Position numbers and translations under genes: made by a program. 30,209 nucleotides of DNA, taken from positions 1 through 30,209 of IMG/VR virus record IMGVR_UViG_3300044634_002097; one strand, given 5' to 3'. Under the pieces are notes generated by a model that ran no database searches, was not told where the DNA came from, and saw only the letters and a program-made list of their open reading frames with translations. Origin of the DNA: a virus. Shown piece after piece: positions 22,854 through 30,209 of the stretch; positions within the stretch are counted from its first letter, which is position 1; every line of letters begins with the position of its first letter.

Positions 22854-23684
22854 TTAACAACCTCCACAACCGCAGCCTTTACAACCTACAATTGTTTCAC
22901 AATATTTTCCAGCTGCTTCTATAATAGCAGTAGCAGTGTCAAAGTCTCCACAAGAAAATGCGGACTGAATTCCGTAGATAAATATTTCCATTTGATCTAC
23001 TTGTTCTTTTAATGTTTTTACTGTAATTGAATCACAAGCATTAATTAGATCTACTACAAGATGATCTTTACAATTACAGATATTACATATAAATAATTGG
23101 TAAGTTTTATCGTTTTCGTACAACTCTGTACTGTCATATACAGAATATACTATTTGATATATGCCGTCTGATTGATTCCAAGTTTCATCTTCAAGAGCAG
23201 TAAAAGGAAAAGGTGTTGGGTCTCCTGGTTGACTAGCATAAACATCAATTGAGGAATCTTTAAAAATAAACTGATTTAACGGAGCAGTTCCTATAATCGT
23301 AATAGGCCCTACAGTTTGAGAAATGTTAATTTGATATGTTCCTCCGTTATTAGTTCCTGTACCTGTTAATAGTGCAGTAATCATTGTACCAGGTACTACT
23401 CCTGGACCTGTAAGATATTGCCCTACAGCAAATGTTCCTGATAAATGTAATGTGTCTGTAAATACAGTTCCTAAAATGCTTCCAGTAGAAGCAGCATTTT
23501 GAGTTGGAGTATATGTAAAAGGATATACATTAACCCATGAATATACTACATCATTTGTATCAATATTTGGAGCTCCCCATCCTGTTGGATTATCATCAAC
23601 ATGATAAATTCCTGTATTTTCTGTAAGAGTTACTAGATTACATTTATTACTTAGGGATAAAGATACTTTAGGAACTAATGCCAT
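22854..23684 (-). CDS. Virion appendage protein with Cys-rich C-terminus
   Basis: The product has 276 residues. The first two thirds are beta-like and Thr/Pro-rich (NTGIYHVDDNPTGWGAPN; TDTLHLSGTFAVGQYLTGPG). The last 85 residues contain ten of its eleven Cys (FICNICNCKD, INACDS, AFSCGD, and the end CETIVGCKGCGCGGC). The gene follows the terminator and candidate promoter at 23701-23759 and so probably begins a new transcription unit. It may be a head fibre or adaptor. I do not recognise its family. Confidence 0.6.
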   Translation of the reverse strand: MALVPKVSLSLSNKCNLVTLTENTGIYHVDDNPTGWGAPNIDTNDVVYSWVNVYPFTYTPTQNAASTGSILGTVFTDTLHLSGTFAVGQYLTGPGVVPGTMITALLTGTGTNNGGTYQINISQTVGPITIIGTAPLNQFIFKDSSIDVYASQPGDPTPFPFTALEDETWNQSDGIYQIVYSVYDSTELYENDKTYQLFICNICNCKDHLVVDLINACDSITVKTLKEQVDQMEIFIYGIQSAFSCGDFDTATAIIEAAGKYCETIVGCKGCGCGGC

Positions 23685-23700
23685 TATTTAAGAGTTTGAT

Positions 23701-23708
23701 CAAAGATA
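23701..23708 (-). promoter_or_regulatory. Candidate Bacteroidota-type -7 promoter box
   Basis: The minus strand reads TATCTTTG, matching TAnnTTTG. It lies just after the poly-U tract of a terminator and 16 bases before the ATG at 23684, so a short leader would result. No TTG-type -33 element is seen, so recognition by the host sigma factor alone is uncertain. Confidence 0.35.
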
Positions 23709-23711
23709 ATT

Positions 23712-23759
23712 AAAAAAATAGTAGCCCGCCACTTTAGACAGCAAATTGTGGCGAGCTAC
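23712..23759 (-). terminator. Intrinsic terminator after head module
   Basis: On the minus strand GTAGCTCGCCAC (23759-23748) can pair with GTGGCGGGCTAC (23732-23721), a 12-pair stem with one G-T wobble and a 15-base loop. It is followed by a run of seven T (23718-23712). It starts 14 bases past the stop of the 433-residue structural gene. Confidence 0.85.
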
Positions 23760-23773
23760 TGAGGGTTGGAGAA

Positions 23774-25075
23774 TTACTGATTAAAGTCTGATGCAGTAAG
23801 TCCTAATGCTTGGACAAACGTTTCACCATTATTATCTGGAGTTGTAGCAAGGATACCAGAACCTGCATTATCTGCAAGGTTAAGATATACAATCACATTA
23901 CCTTTACCTCCGTCCATAGATACTAGACCAGAAATACTTTCTTCCCAAGCAATATTCAAAGAAGAATATTTAGAAGTAAGATCAGTATTTCCACCGATAC
24001 CAGGGATTTTAACTGTTTGGTCTCTTGGAATAGAAGGAACAGCCAATTGGTTGTTTTCTCCTTCGTAACCATAAGAAAGGTACTCATCCATTGCAACTTG
24101 TTGCCATACTCCGTTACCGTTAAACGCACCTTGTAGGTGAGTAATAGGTGTATTTGTATCAGAGAAAGAAACAGTGAAACGGTTAGCGTAGTAATCTCTC
24201 CACTGATTTACATCAAATGGATCTACATTACCAGTCATTCGTACACCAAAAGCCGCAGTTGCTGCAGTTGCTGCAGTAATACGTCGCACGTTAGCAATTG
24301 CATATGTACCAGATACTCCTGTAAATGGAGAGTCTAATACAATAGAAACACTTGCTGTGTAAGCATTTACTTTATAAACAGCATTAGTAAGACCTGCACC
24401 TTCTAAACGAATGTAATCACCTACAGCTACGTTAGTTAAAGTACCGTTGATAGCTACTGAAAGAGATCCATTTACTGCAGTAAATGTAGTAGTTGTTCCT
24501 GTAGGAACTGCACCTGCATCATTACAAAGAGCTTCAAAACGTAAGTATTGATTAGCTGGCTCATTCTTAAAGTTAAGGTATCCATTTTTAACCAACAAAG
24601 AAGCTAATTCTGCTTGAGTACCTGTAGCATCTGTACGTACAGGACCTGCAAACAAGCTGAAAGGTTGAGAGCGGTTAGCAGCATCATTATCACGCTTACG
24701 GATTTTGATGAAGAAATTAGTGTTGTTTGCTACAGGCAAAGCTCCTGTTGTTCCGTTGAAACCAACTGCAGTTGCTTGTTGTTGTGCAGGTTTAAATTTA
24801 GAAATACTCAATTTAACTTTTCCTTTAGTTAAAATAGGAGATTTCATTAATGGTTGAGTAATTCCTCGTCCTTGAATAACAAAGAATTGTCCATCAGAAG
24901 GCAATGCAACATATGCAGCATTATCCATTCGTCGAAGCCCTGCATCAGTAAGAACTACTGCATTTGCTGGTAAGTTTGCGCTTGTTATTACTGTACCTAC
25001 AGCAGGTAAAGTAGAACTTGCTACGGTTACGTCACTTAGTACTACACTAAATACGTTGTTTGCTTTTCTTAACAT
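23774..25075 (-). CDS. crAss-like structural protein (auxiliary capsid or tube-like)
   Basis: The product has 433 residues and is Ala/Thr/Val-rich. It begins LRKANNVFSVVLSDVTVASS and has a central SKFKPAQQQATAVGFNGTTG, FFIKIRKRDNDAANR and later QLAVPSIPRDQTVKIPGIGG, SLNIAWEESISGLVSMDGG. A fold such as this, with inserted beta domains, is common in auxiliary capsid and tube proteins. In crAss-like phages a protein of this size lies in the head module after the capsid gene. I cannot assign it further. It is followed by a strong terminator, which fits a highly expressed structural gene. Confidence 0.6.
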   Translation of the reverse strand: MLRKANNVFSVVLSDVTVASSTLPAVGTVITSANLPANAVVLTDAGLRRMDNAAYVALPSDGQFFVIQGRGITQPLMKSPILTKGKVKLSISKFKPAQQQATAVGFNGTTGALPVANNTNFFIKIRKRDNDAANRSQPFSLFAGPVRTDATGTQAELASLLVKNGYLNFKNEPANQYLRFEALCNDAGAVPTGTTTTFTAVNGSLSVAINGTLTNVAVGDYIRLEGAGLTNAVYKVNAYTASVSIVLDSPFTGVSGTYAIANVRRITAATAATAAFGVRMTGNVDPFDVNQWRDYYANRFTVSFSDTNTPITHLQGAFNGNGVWQQVAMDEYLSYGYEGENNQLAVPSIPRDQTVKIPGIGGNTDLTSKYSSLNIAWEESISGLVSMDGGKGNVIVYLNLADNAGSGILATTPDNNGETFVQALGLTASDFNQ

Positions 25076-25105
25076 TTGTTTTTGTTTTTATAATTAATAA
25101 TTTAT

Positions 25106-25873
25106 TTATTCGAGCTCTTTAAATTGCTCAATGTTTTGTAATCTTTGTTCTCTAACTCTATCAGACATTAAACTGAATGCTATGTCAACTATAACTACGT
25201 GAGTAGATGTATCTAACTCTGAGTTTCTTTGGTTTGCAACAGTTGTCCTGTTTACTACAATATTTTGAGGTGTTTTTAAATATCTCATATGATAAGTAAG
25301 GATATTAAAAGTACCGTCTGTAAATAACTCATGGCGTTTTGCAGTTGCAGGGTTTGCTGGATTAATACCTGAAGTAAATCTAGAAAACTCTGTACGCCAT
25401 ACTCTACAATCACCATATGGTTTATAGAATGGCTTTTTGTATTTACTCCAATTAAATCTTTGCATTTCATTATGAGCAATATCTACTACATAAGCAATGA
25501 TTGGAGTATTTTCTGTGCCACATTCTATTTTATCTGTCACAACTTCTTCATAGATTGTGTACATATGGTTACTCGGTAAATCAAAGAACTTCCCTGTTAC
25601 ATTATTATTTACAATAATCCCAGCTTGAGAAGCTGATGGAGGCAAGGATGGAGCATCTTGAACTAATGCTCCTAATCCTTGATTCCTTATTTCTATTTCT
25701 TCAAAACCTTTACCTTTTCGGTTATTGATTTCGTCGTAATATTTTTTGACATACAAATTTTGGGCTTCTGTAAGAACAGAGGACAATTCAAAGTCTTCAT
25801 ATCCTGGAGAACCAAAACTACTAGATCTATCTAGTTTTAGTTCTAACTCGTCCGCCATTTCGTTTGCAGTCAT
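25106..25873 (-). CDS. crAss-like head-neck structural protein
   Basis: The product has 255 residues. Its N-terminal helices (MTANEMADELELKLDRSS; FELSSVLTEAQNLYVKKYYDE) look like the start of P22 gp4-like head-tail adaptor proteins. A beta part follows (KFFDLPSNHMYTIYEEVVTD) and a basic patch (DCRVWRTEFSRF). The layout, helical start then LP..Y and then beta strands, resembles the 235-residue neck protein encoded at 9784. It may be another ring or adaptor. The gene is nine bases from its upstream neighbour. Confidence 0.6.
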   Translation of the reverse strand: MTANEMADELELKLDRSSSFGSPGYEDFELSSVLTEAQNLYVKKYYDEINNRKGKGFEEIEIRNQGLGALVQDAPSLPPSASQAGIIVNNNVTGKFFDLPSNHMYTIYEEVVTDKIECGTENTPIIAYVVDIAHNEMQRFNWSKYKKPFYKPYGDCRVWRTEFSRFTSGINPANPATAKRHELFTDGTFNILTYHMRYLKTPQNIVVNRTTVANQRNSELDTSTHVVIVDIAFSLMSDRVREQRLQNIEQFKELE

Positions 25874-25881
25874 AGTTTATT

Positions 25882-26829
25882 TTATTTTTTTGCCAATTCA
25901 ATTTTGGCTTTAATTCTTAATTTAACTTCTTGGTTGTCAGGATTAGAAAGATACATAATTGTATCTGACAAATCTCCTAATTCCGCACCGTTGTCAAGAG
26001 TATATCGTTTTTCTCCTTTACGGATAATTGCTCCTGCTTCGATTGCTTCTTGTACAAAGATACGTTCATTGTATTGTGGGTGATTAACAATTTCCAAGAA
26101 ATAACTTGGATTACTGTCCACAATAGATAGTACTTCGCTCTTTAACCAATTTTCATCTTTAAGAGCAGTAGCTGGTATAGCTCTACCAAGTGATTTAATA
26201 AATCCAATAGTTGCTGTTCGGCTGTTTGTAATCTCTGCGTATTTAAGATATGCTTGAGATTTAATCTCTGCTTCTTCAAGTTTTTTGACTGTTACTTTAG
26301 ATTCGTCAACAATCATAAACTCGTAAGTAGCTTTTAGCACTCTTTCATCATAAGACGGAGCTACTAGCATTTTATTGGAAATTAAAATCAAATATTTTAA
26401 CATATCCAAAGGTTGATTTAAATTTAAAGTCGTACCTTCTTTAGTTAAAATTACTCTACCACGACGATCTGTTCTCCAGAAGTTTTCATCGTTTGGTAAA
26501 GTAGGATTTAAATCTACTCCTAATTCTTTTTCAAAGAACTCTTTTTGTGTCATCCCGTTTGGATAACTTTCTTTATACTTTTCAATTAATACTCGATTAT
26601 AATCATCTAGTATTACTTTAACTCCTCCTCCGTTGTTTACACTGTTCAACGGAACTTGGTAGCTACGTTTTACTTTGTTTAACAAGAACGGATCTTTTGC
26701 TCGATCTTGTCCTTGTACTAATAAGTTACTCCATTTCCCTGATGATTCTACTGGTTTTACAGAAACTATTCTGTTTTGTAAAAATGTCCCGTAAATCGGT
26801 TTTACTATTTCTTTTTCTGCTGTCTTCAT
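25882..26829 (-). CDS. Conserved crAss-like virion protein
   Basis: I choose the ATG at 26829 (MKTAEKEIVKPIYGTFLQ, 315 residues). The longer TTG start at 26841 adds only four residues. The protein has SYQVPLNSVNNGGGVKVILD, a NDENFWRTDRRGRVILTKEG segment, NQPLDMLKYLILISNKMLVA and a C-terminal part about degraded-helix repeats (NPSYFLEIVNHPQYNERIFV; YLSNPDNQEVKLRIKA). I know this layout from a conserved but unnamed virion-cluster protein of crAss-like and other large phages. The role is unknown; it follows the capsid gene terminator by 28 bases and probably depends on read-through or its own promoter. Confidence 0.65.
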   Translation of the reverse strand: MKTAEKEIVKPIYGTFLQNRIVSVKPVESSGKWSNLLVQGQDRAKDPFLLNKVKRSYQVPLNSVNNGGGVKVILDDYNRVLIEKYKESYPNGMTQKEFFEKELGVDLNPTLPNDENFWRTDRRGRVILTKEGTTLNLNQPLDMLKYLILISNKMLVAPSYDERVLKATYEFMIVDESKVTVKKLEEAEIKSQAYLKYAEITNSRTATIGFIKSLGRAIPATALKDENWLKSEVLSIVDSNPSYFLEIVNHPQYNERIFVQEAIEAGAIIRKGEKRYTLDNGAELGDLSDTIMYLSNPDNQEVKLRIKAKIELAKK

Positions 26830-26856
26830 TTTTGCTGTCAATTAATTCTCTTATTT

Positions 26857-26892
26857 AAAAATGCCTCTCTGGGGCTTTCACCTCCCAGAGAG
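26857..26892 (-). terminator. Intrinsic terminator after the major capsid gene
   Basis: On the minus strand CTCTCTGGG (26892-26884) pairs with CCCAGAGAG (26873-26865), a perfect nine-pair stem with a ten-base loop, followed by GCATTTTT. It begins 17 bases after the capsid gene stop. A terminator just after the capsid gene is common, as it isolates the most highly expressed phage transcript. Confidence 0.85.
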
Positions 26893-26909
26893 AACATTTT
26901 GTTTATTTA

Positions 26910-28421
26910 TTAGCGAGATACGTTCAAACGTAAATCAACTACTTTAGTAGGATCTTCGATCATCATACCTCCCCATTTTTGGAAATGTACTTCATAACCG
27001 TCTACACGAGAAGCTACCATTTTTGGTGAACCTTTTCCTGCAGGAGAGAATGGATCACGCATACCAGGGATATATGCCCAGTTGTAATCAGGAACTCCTT
27101 TAGGCTTAACTCGGTAGATACCAGCGTTATCACCATAATCAAGAGCTAAGATACGGTGAGATTCTACGATACCTTTTCCATCTGGGTGACGTTGTGGGAA
27201 GTAAACATCATCATCAAAGAAATCAAGGATTTCAACTTTGATAACAACACCGTTGTACCACTCATAAACGTTCCATTGTGGTTCCATTAAGAACTTAGTG
27301 TTTTTACCACCAAGGTTTCCTGGATCAGAATTACCCATCAAGAATTTATCAGAGATTACAGTAAATTTACCTGTACCTGATTTAGCTTGAATTTGCTTAG
27401 AGATTTCGATAGCACCGAATTCACCTGTTAGCAAGTGGATAACACGTTTTCCACGCTCAATTTTACCAACTCCCATATCGAGTAGTAACTCAAGATGCCA
27501 ATCTAAATCGTAAGAGTTGTAGTAGTGAACGTTAGATGGAGCAACTTGCTCAAAGAAACCAGCACCTGATTCAACAGCATACTTAGTCTTGTCATCTTTA
27601 TTTAAATACTTATGGTCTGCAGTCCAGTTTTTCTTACCGTACATCAACATACGAGCAAACATTTCTTCACACTGGTGGTGAGCAACCATATCTTGGTAGT
27701 TAATCCAGATAGATTCTGTTTGTCCTTTGTAAGCAAAACCAAACTCTAATGGTTCGTTTTTACCTTTGTTGATTGTGTTACCTGCTACTTCATACTCCAT
27801 ACGTAGTGTAGAAGGACGGTTTTCCATTCTCCAAGGAGAAGTGAAATACGGCTTCGCACCTTGGTAAGAAAGTGTTGAAGGAGACAAAGAGTAAAACTTA
27901 GACCAACGAGTACCGATAGCTAACTCCTCAGAAGGAACTGTTTTGTTTGCATTATCAGTTACAAGTTCTACTTCAACTTTGTAACGAGAACCAGCATCCA
28001 TTGCTTTTTTAACCAATAAATGATAGTCATCAACTTCTCCACGAAGAACGTTAGTTTCTTCAAAAAGTGGTTCGTCAAAGATTAAGTAGAAACGCTCTCC
28101 GTTAGCACCAATGTTTGCTGGGAAAGTACCTGCAGAAATAGTAAGACCGTTGATTGTTTCAGCGTCTACTAGCGGCAAGTTTTTGTCATGTTGCCCTTGA
28201 AGCAACCAGTTGTAGAAACCATTTTCTTGTTCTACTTCTTTAACAGGGAAACGATCTACGAATTCACGTAGTTTACCTTGAAGATTAGTCTTGTAGATTT
28301 CTTTAATCACATTGCTAATCAACTGAGGCTTTTGTTGGTACAAAGAATGGAAGTGGTTGTCAGTAACCAAACCATTGTAATCTTTAGCTTCGTACCTTTG
28401 TAATGGAAGTAATTGAGCCAT
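26910..28421 (-). CDS. Major capsid protein, crAss-like (HK97 fold)
   Basis: The product has 503 residues, the usual size for crAss-like major capsid proteins. Motifs I recognise include DNHFHSLYQQKPQLISNVIK, NGFYNWLLQGQHDKNLPLVD, FARMLMYGKKNWTADHKY and RVIHLLTGEFGAIEISKQIQ. In this family the protein forms the icosahedral shell with an HK97-type fold. The gene is codon-wise more G/C-containing than its neighbours, typical of a highly expressed gene. It lies after a scaffold-like gene and the portal, and is directly followed by an intrinsic terminator. The start has an A-rich leader (AACAAACAATG) without Shine-Dalgarno. Confidence 0.85.
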   Translation of the reverse strand: MAQLLPLQRYEAKDYNGLVTDNHFHSLYQQKPQLISNVIKEIYKTNLQGKLREFVDRFPVKEVEQENGFYNWLLQGQHDKNLPLVDAETINGLTISAGTFPANIGANGERFYLIFDEPLFEETNVLRGEVDDYHLLVKKAMDAGSRYKVEVELVTDNANKTVPSEELAIGTRWSKFYSLSPSTLSYQGAKPYFTSPWRMENRPSTLRMEYEVAGNTINKGKNEPLEFGFAYKGQTESIWINYQDMVAHHQCEEMFARMLMYGKKNWTADHKYLNKDDKTKYAVESGAGFFEQVAPSNVHYYNSYDLDWHLELLLDMGVGKIERGKRVIHLLTGEFGAIEISKQIQAKSGTGKFTVISDKFLMGNSDPGNLGGKNTKFLMEPQWNVYEWYNGVVIKVEILDFFDDDVYFPQRHPDGKGIVESHRILALDYGDNAGIYRVKPKGVPDYNWAYIPGMRDPFSPAGKGSPKMVASRVDGYEVHFQKWGGMMIEDPTKVVDLRLNVSR

Positions 28422-28460
28422 TGTTTGTTTTAATTAACTTGTTAAACGGTATATATTTAT

Positions 28461-29639
28461 TTATTTCACTTTAAATGCTTTGTCAAGCATATTTAAAATC
28501 CCTTCTGTCTTCTTAGAAGATTCAACAGATGTATTTCTGCCTACTCCTCTTTGATCTTCTGCAGATATTATTTTATCTAATTCATTAATTGCTGCAGTTT
28601 TTGCTACTGATTTTAGTTTACTAATATCTGGTTTAAACTTACCTGCTTTATCGATATTAAATAAGCCTAAAGTATCGTAATAGTTTATAAGCATTTCAAA
28701 TTCTACAGGATTCTTTGCTTGCTTATAAGATAAACTGTTATATTCTCTTCCTGTTTTTTGATCTTTGTAAACAGGATTAATAATATTAGATTTTAATTTA
28801 TCTTTAGATATTTTATTAAGATTTAAACCATCTATAAAAGCATCTCGAGAATCTATGTTAGAAAGCAACTGTTCAAAAGCTTTAGTCTGTGCTTCTTGTT
28901 GAGCTTTTGTTTGTTGTATCTTTTGCATTCTAGATTGCTCCACTACTTCATTTGCATAGTTTCGCAATTCTGGAACAGCTTTAATTGCTTTATCTTTTAG
29001 TTTTCCTATTGCAACCGCATCTTCTATAGCTTCGATTGCTTCGCTGTCTGAAAAATTTTTTGCCTTTAGCTGCTCAAAATAAATTTGTTTAGCTAGGTTT
29101 TCATCAGCTTCGATATCTTCTTCAGTAACATTGTCAAAGAACTCAAGTTTTTGTGCCATCTCTATGGCGTAACCTGCTTCGTCAAAAGCATCTTCTATTT
29201 CTAGAAATCTTTTCTTTTCAGGAGATAAACTGTTTTTCCAGTTTTGCTCCTTATGTTTAAAATGCGTATCTACTGTTTTATTTACAAGTTGTTTGATAGC
29301 ATCTAGTGATCCAGGAAGTTCTTCTAATTCTGCTTCTTCTGCAGTAATTACTCCTTCTTTTACTAGCTCTTTCATCAAAGCTTTGTAAATAGTAGAGCTC
29401 CTATCCTCGTTTGAATCTGAGCTTTCTGTTGTCTCTGTAGTCTCTCTAATCACTGGTTCTGGACGATTGTCGTCATCACCGCTTTCCGCTGCTACAGGTA
29501 CTATTTCAAATTCTGGTGTTTCTCCTGCACCTTCGTTTGAAATTGGTTCCTCGCCTTTTTCTGCTGCTACTGCTGTATTGAGCTCTGCAGCTGACATTAT
29601 TTGAAGTCCTTCAAATAAATCGTCGTTTTCTGTACTCAT
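28461..29639 (-). CDS. Putative scaffolding protein
   Basis: The product has 392 residues and is strongly acidic, with a low-complexity Glu/Asp/Ser/Thr N-terminus (about 1-85) and long helical, charged stretches in the middle and a basic-rich C-terminus (KSVAKTAAINELDKIISAED; ILNMLDKAFKVK). It lies between portal and major capsid gene, where the scaffold is found in many tailed phages, and has the expected composition. No protease domain is visible. The sequence itself has no diagnostic motif, so the call rests on position and composition. Confidence 0.65.
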   Translation of the reverse strand: MSTENDDLFEGLQIMSAAELNTAVAAEKGEEPISNEGAGETPEFEIVPVAAESGDDDNRPEPVIRETTETTESSDSNEDRSSTIYKALMKELVKEGVITAEEAELEELPGSLDAIKQLVNKTVDTHFKHKEQNWKNSLSPEKKRFLEIEDAFDEAGYAIEMAQKLEFFDNVTEEDIEADENLAKQIYFEQLKAKNFSDSEAIEAIEDAVAIGKLKDKAIKAVPELRNYANEVVEQSRMQKIQQTKAQQEAQTKAFEQLLSNIDSRDAFIDGLNLNKISKDKLKSNIINPVYKDQKTGREYNSLSYKQAKNPVEFEMLINYYDTLGLFNIDKAGKFKPDISKLKSVAKTAAINELDKIISAEDQRGVGRNTSVESSKKTEGILNMLDKAFKVK

Positions 29640-29724
29640 TTGCTGTCTTTATTAGTTTACAATATTAAAATTATTTTTATAGATAGTTTTAATTTTATTT
29701 ATTAAAAATATATCTACTATAGCT
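29640..29724. other. AT-rich intergenic gap
   Basis: The 85 bases between the portal stop and the scaffold start are almost only A and T and hold no supported gene or GC-rich hairpin. A phage or host promoter for the scaffold and capsid genes may lie here, but I found no exact match to TAnnTTTG. Confidence 0.3.
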
Positions 29725-30209
29725 TTATTTAGTTTCTTTTGCTTTTTGTGCGTCTTGTTGTTTTTTTAACCCAAGAGCTTCTCTTTGAATTTCTTCTTTT
29801 GCTAAATTAGATCTAGTTGTTTCTGCTAATTTTTCTTCAGAAATTCTAATTTGCTCTTTTTTGTGATTTTCATCAACATCTGTACGACGTAAATCTAAGA
29901 AATCGTCTATACCGTTTTTATCAGTATCTACTCTATTTATTTGTTTACCTGTCTCTGATAGAACCATTCTATCAGCTGCGGATGCTTCACGTAATCCTGC
30001 AATTTGTAAATTAGCTTCTATTTGCTCACGTTTAATAGCAATCTCGTCTTCATGTTTTTTCATTTCAAACATTTGTTTAGATTGCTCTATTTGAGAACGG
30101 CTTTGTAATTCTTGTTGTTGAAGTTCTAACTGTTGCTGTTTAAGAGCATCATTTTCTTCTTTAATTTTTCTAGCAGATTTTTCAAGACGTTTAGAAATTT
30201 CTTGTACAG
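29725..30209 (-). CDS. Portal protein C-terminus, 5' end beyond window
   Basis: The frame is open to the right edge, so this is the end of a larger protein (at least 160 residues visible). Extending past the ATG at 30072 gives a Gln/Lys/Glu-rich coiled coil (ELQQQELQSRSQIEQSKQMF). Then comes NRVDTDKNGIDDFLDLRRTD, an EF-hand-like D-x-D-x-N-G-x-x-D segment, followed by more coiled coil to the end. I recognise the DxDxNGIxD...LRR layout from the C-termini of crAss-like portal proteins. The position next to scaffold and capsid genes agrees. The window shows only the tail of the protein, so the assignment is moderate. Confidence 0.65.
   Translation of the reverse strand, partial: VQEISKRLEKSARKIKEENDALKQQQLELQQQELQSRSQIEQSKQMFEMKKHEDEIAIKREQIEANLQIAGLREASAADRMVLSETGKQINRVDTDKNGIDDFLDLRRTDVDENHKKEQIRISEEKLAETTRSNLAKEEIQREALGLKKQQDAQKAKETK

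Noticed and set aside
25285-25479. Minus-strand frame of 64 codons within the head-neck gene
   Set aside because: It overlaps fully, in another frame, with the 255-residue structural gene and has no separate support.

Overview
The window is a stretch of an AT-rich, tailed double-stranded DNA phage genome with the hallmarks of a crAss-like podovirus (Crassvirales) that infects a member of the Bacteroidota, perhaps a flavobacterium. The evidence is the gene set and its order: a portal C-terminus, a scaffold-like protein, a crAss-type major capsid protein, an IHF/HU-like virion gene, a tail tubular (gp4-like) gene, a stabilization-type tail protein of nearly 1,500 residues and then a giant cargo-like protein. 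Many starts lack a Shine-Dalgarno sequence and have A-rich leaders, as in Bacteroidota. Family names come from motif recognition only; no search was run. All supported genes lie on the minus strand, so the window is read from right to left.

Right part (30209 to about 23700), head module: portal C-terminus (open at the window edge), an acidic coiled-coil protein that is probably the scaffold, the major capsid protein followed by a strong intrinsic terminator, three further conserved structural proteins, then a second strong terminator followed at once by a candidate Bacteroidota-type promoter.

Middle (23684 to 14947), virion appendage module: about twelve small to large genes for fibre-like or decoration proteins. 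They include a cysteine-rich trio, a member of the ADAFGRLRV family, a Gly/Thr-rich fibre with the GGDLSGTYPNP signature, and a 732-residue protein made largely of about 17 BspA-type leucine-rich repeats, which is the best candidate receptor-binding protein. A 52-residue gene and a complete calcineurin-like metallophosphoesterase follow.

Lysis module (13972 to 10814): a candidate unimolecular spanin, a TM/coiled-coil protein, two tandem paralogous holin-like proteins, an Rz-like protein whose 3' end overlaps a gene for a secreted protein, a two-TM holin-like protein, and a lysin with a peptidoglycan-binding domain plus an L,D-transpeptidase-like H...SxGC motif. Several junctions overlap as ATGA or TAATG.

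Left part (10817 to 1), neck and tail module: two tiny conserved-looking genes of 52 and 46 residues, a neck/ring protein, the IHF-like protein, a 97-residue protein, the tail tubular protein, the stabilization-type protein, and an open frame of at least 1,219 codons that runs off the left end. That last protein carries repeated aromatic/charged-GG motifs, a glycine-rich hydrophobic stretch and an embedded Lys/Trp-rich module, and is probably a virion cargo (ejection) protein. The genes together give capsid assembly, neck and tail assembly, host recognition and host lysis. No replication, integration, tRNA or CRISPR feature was seen.
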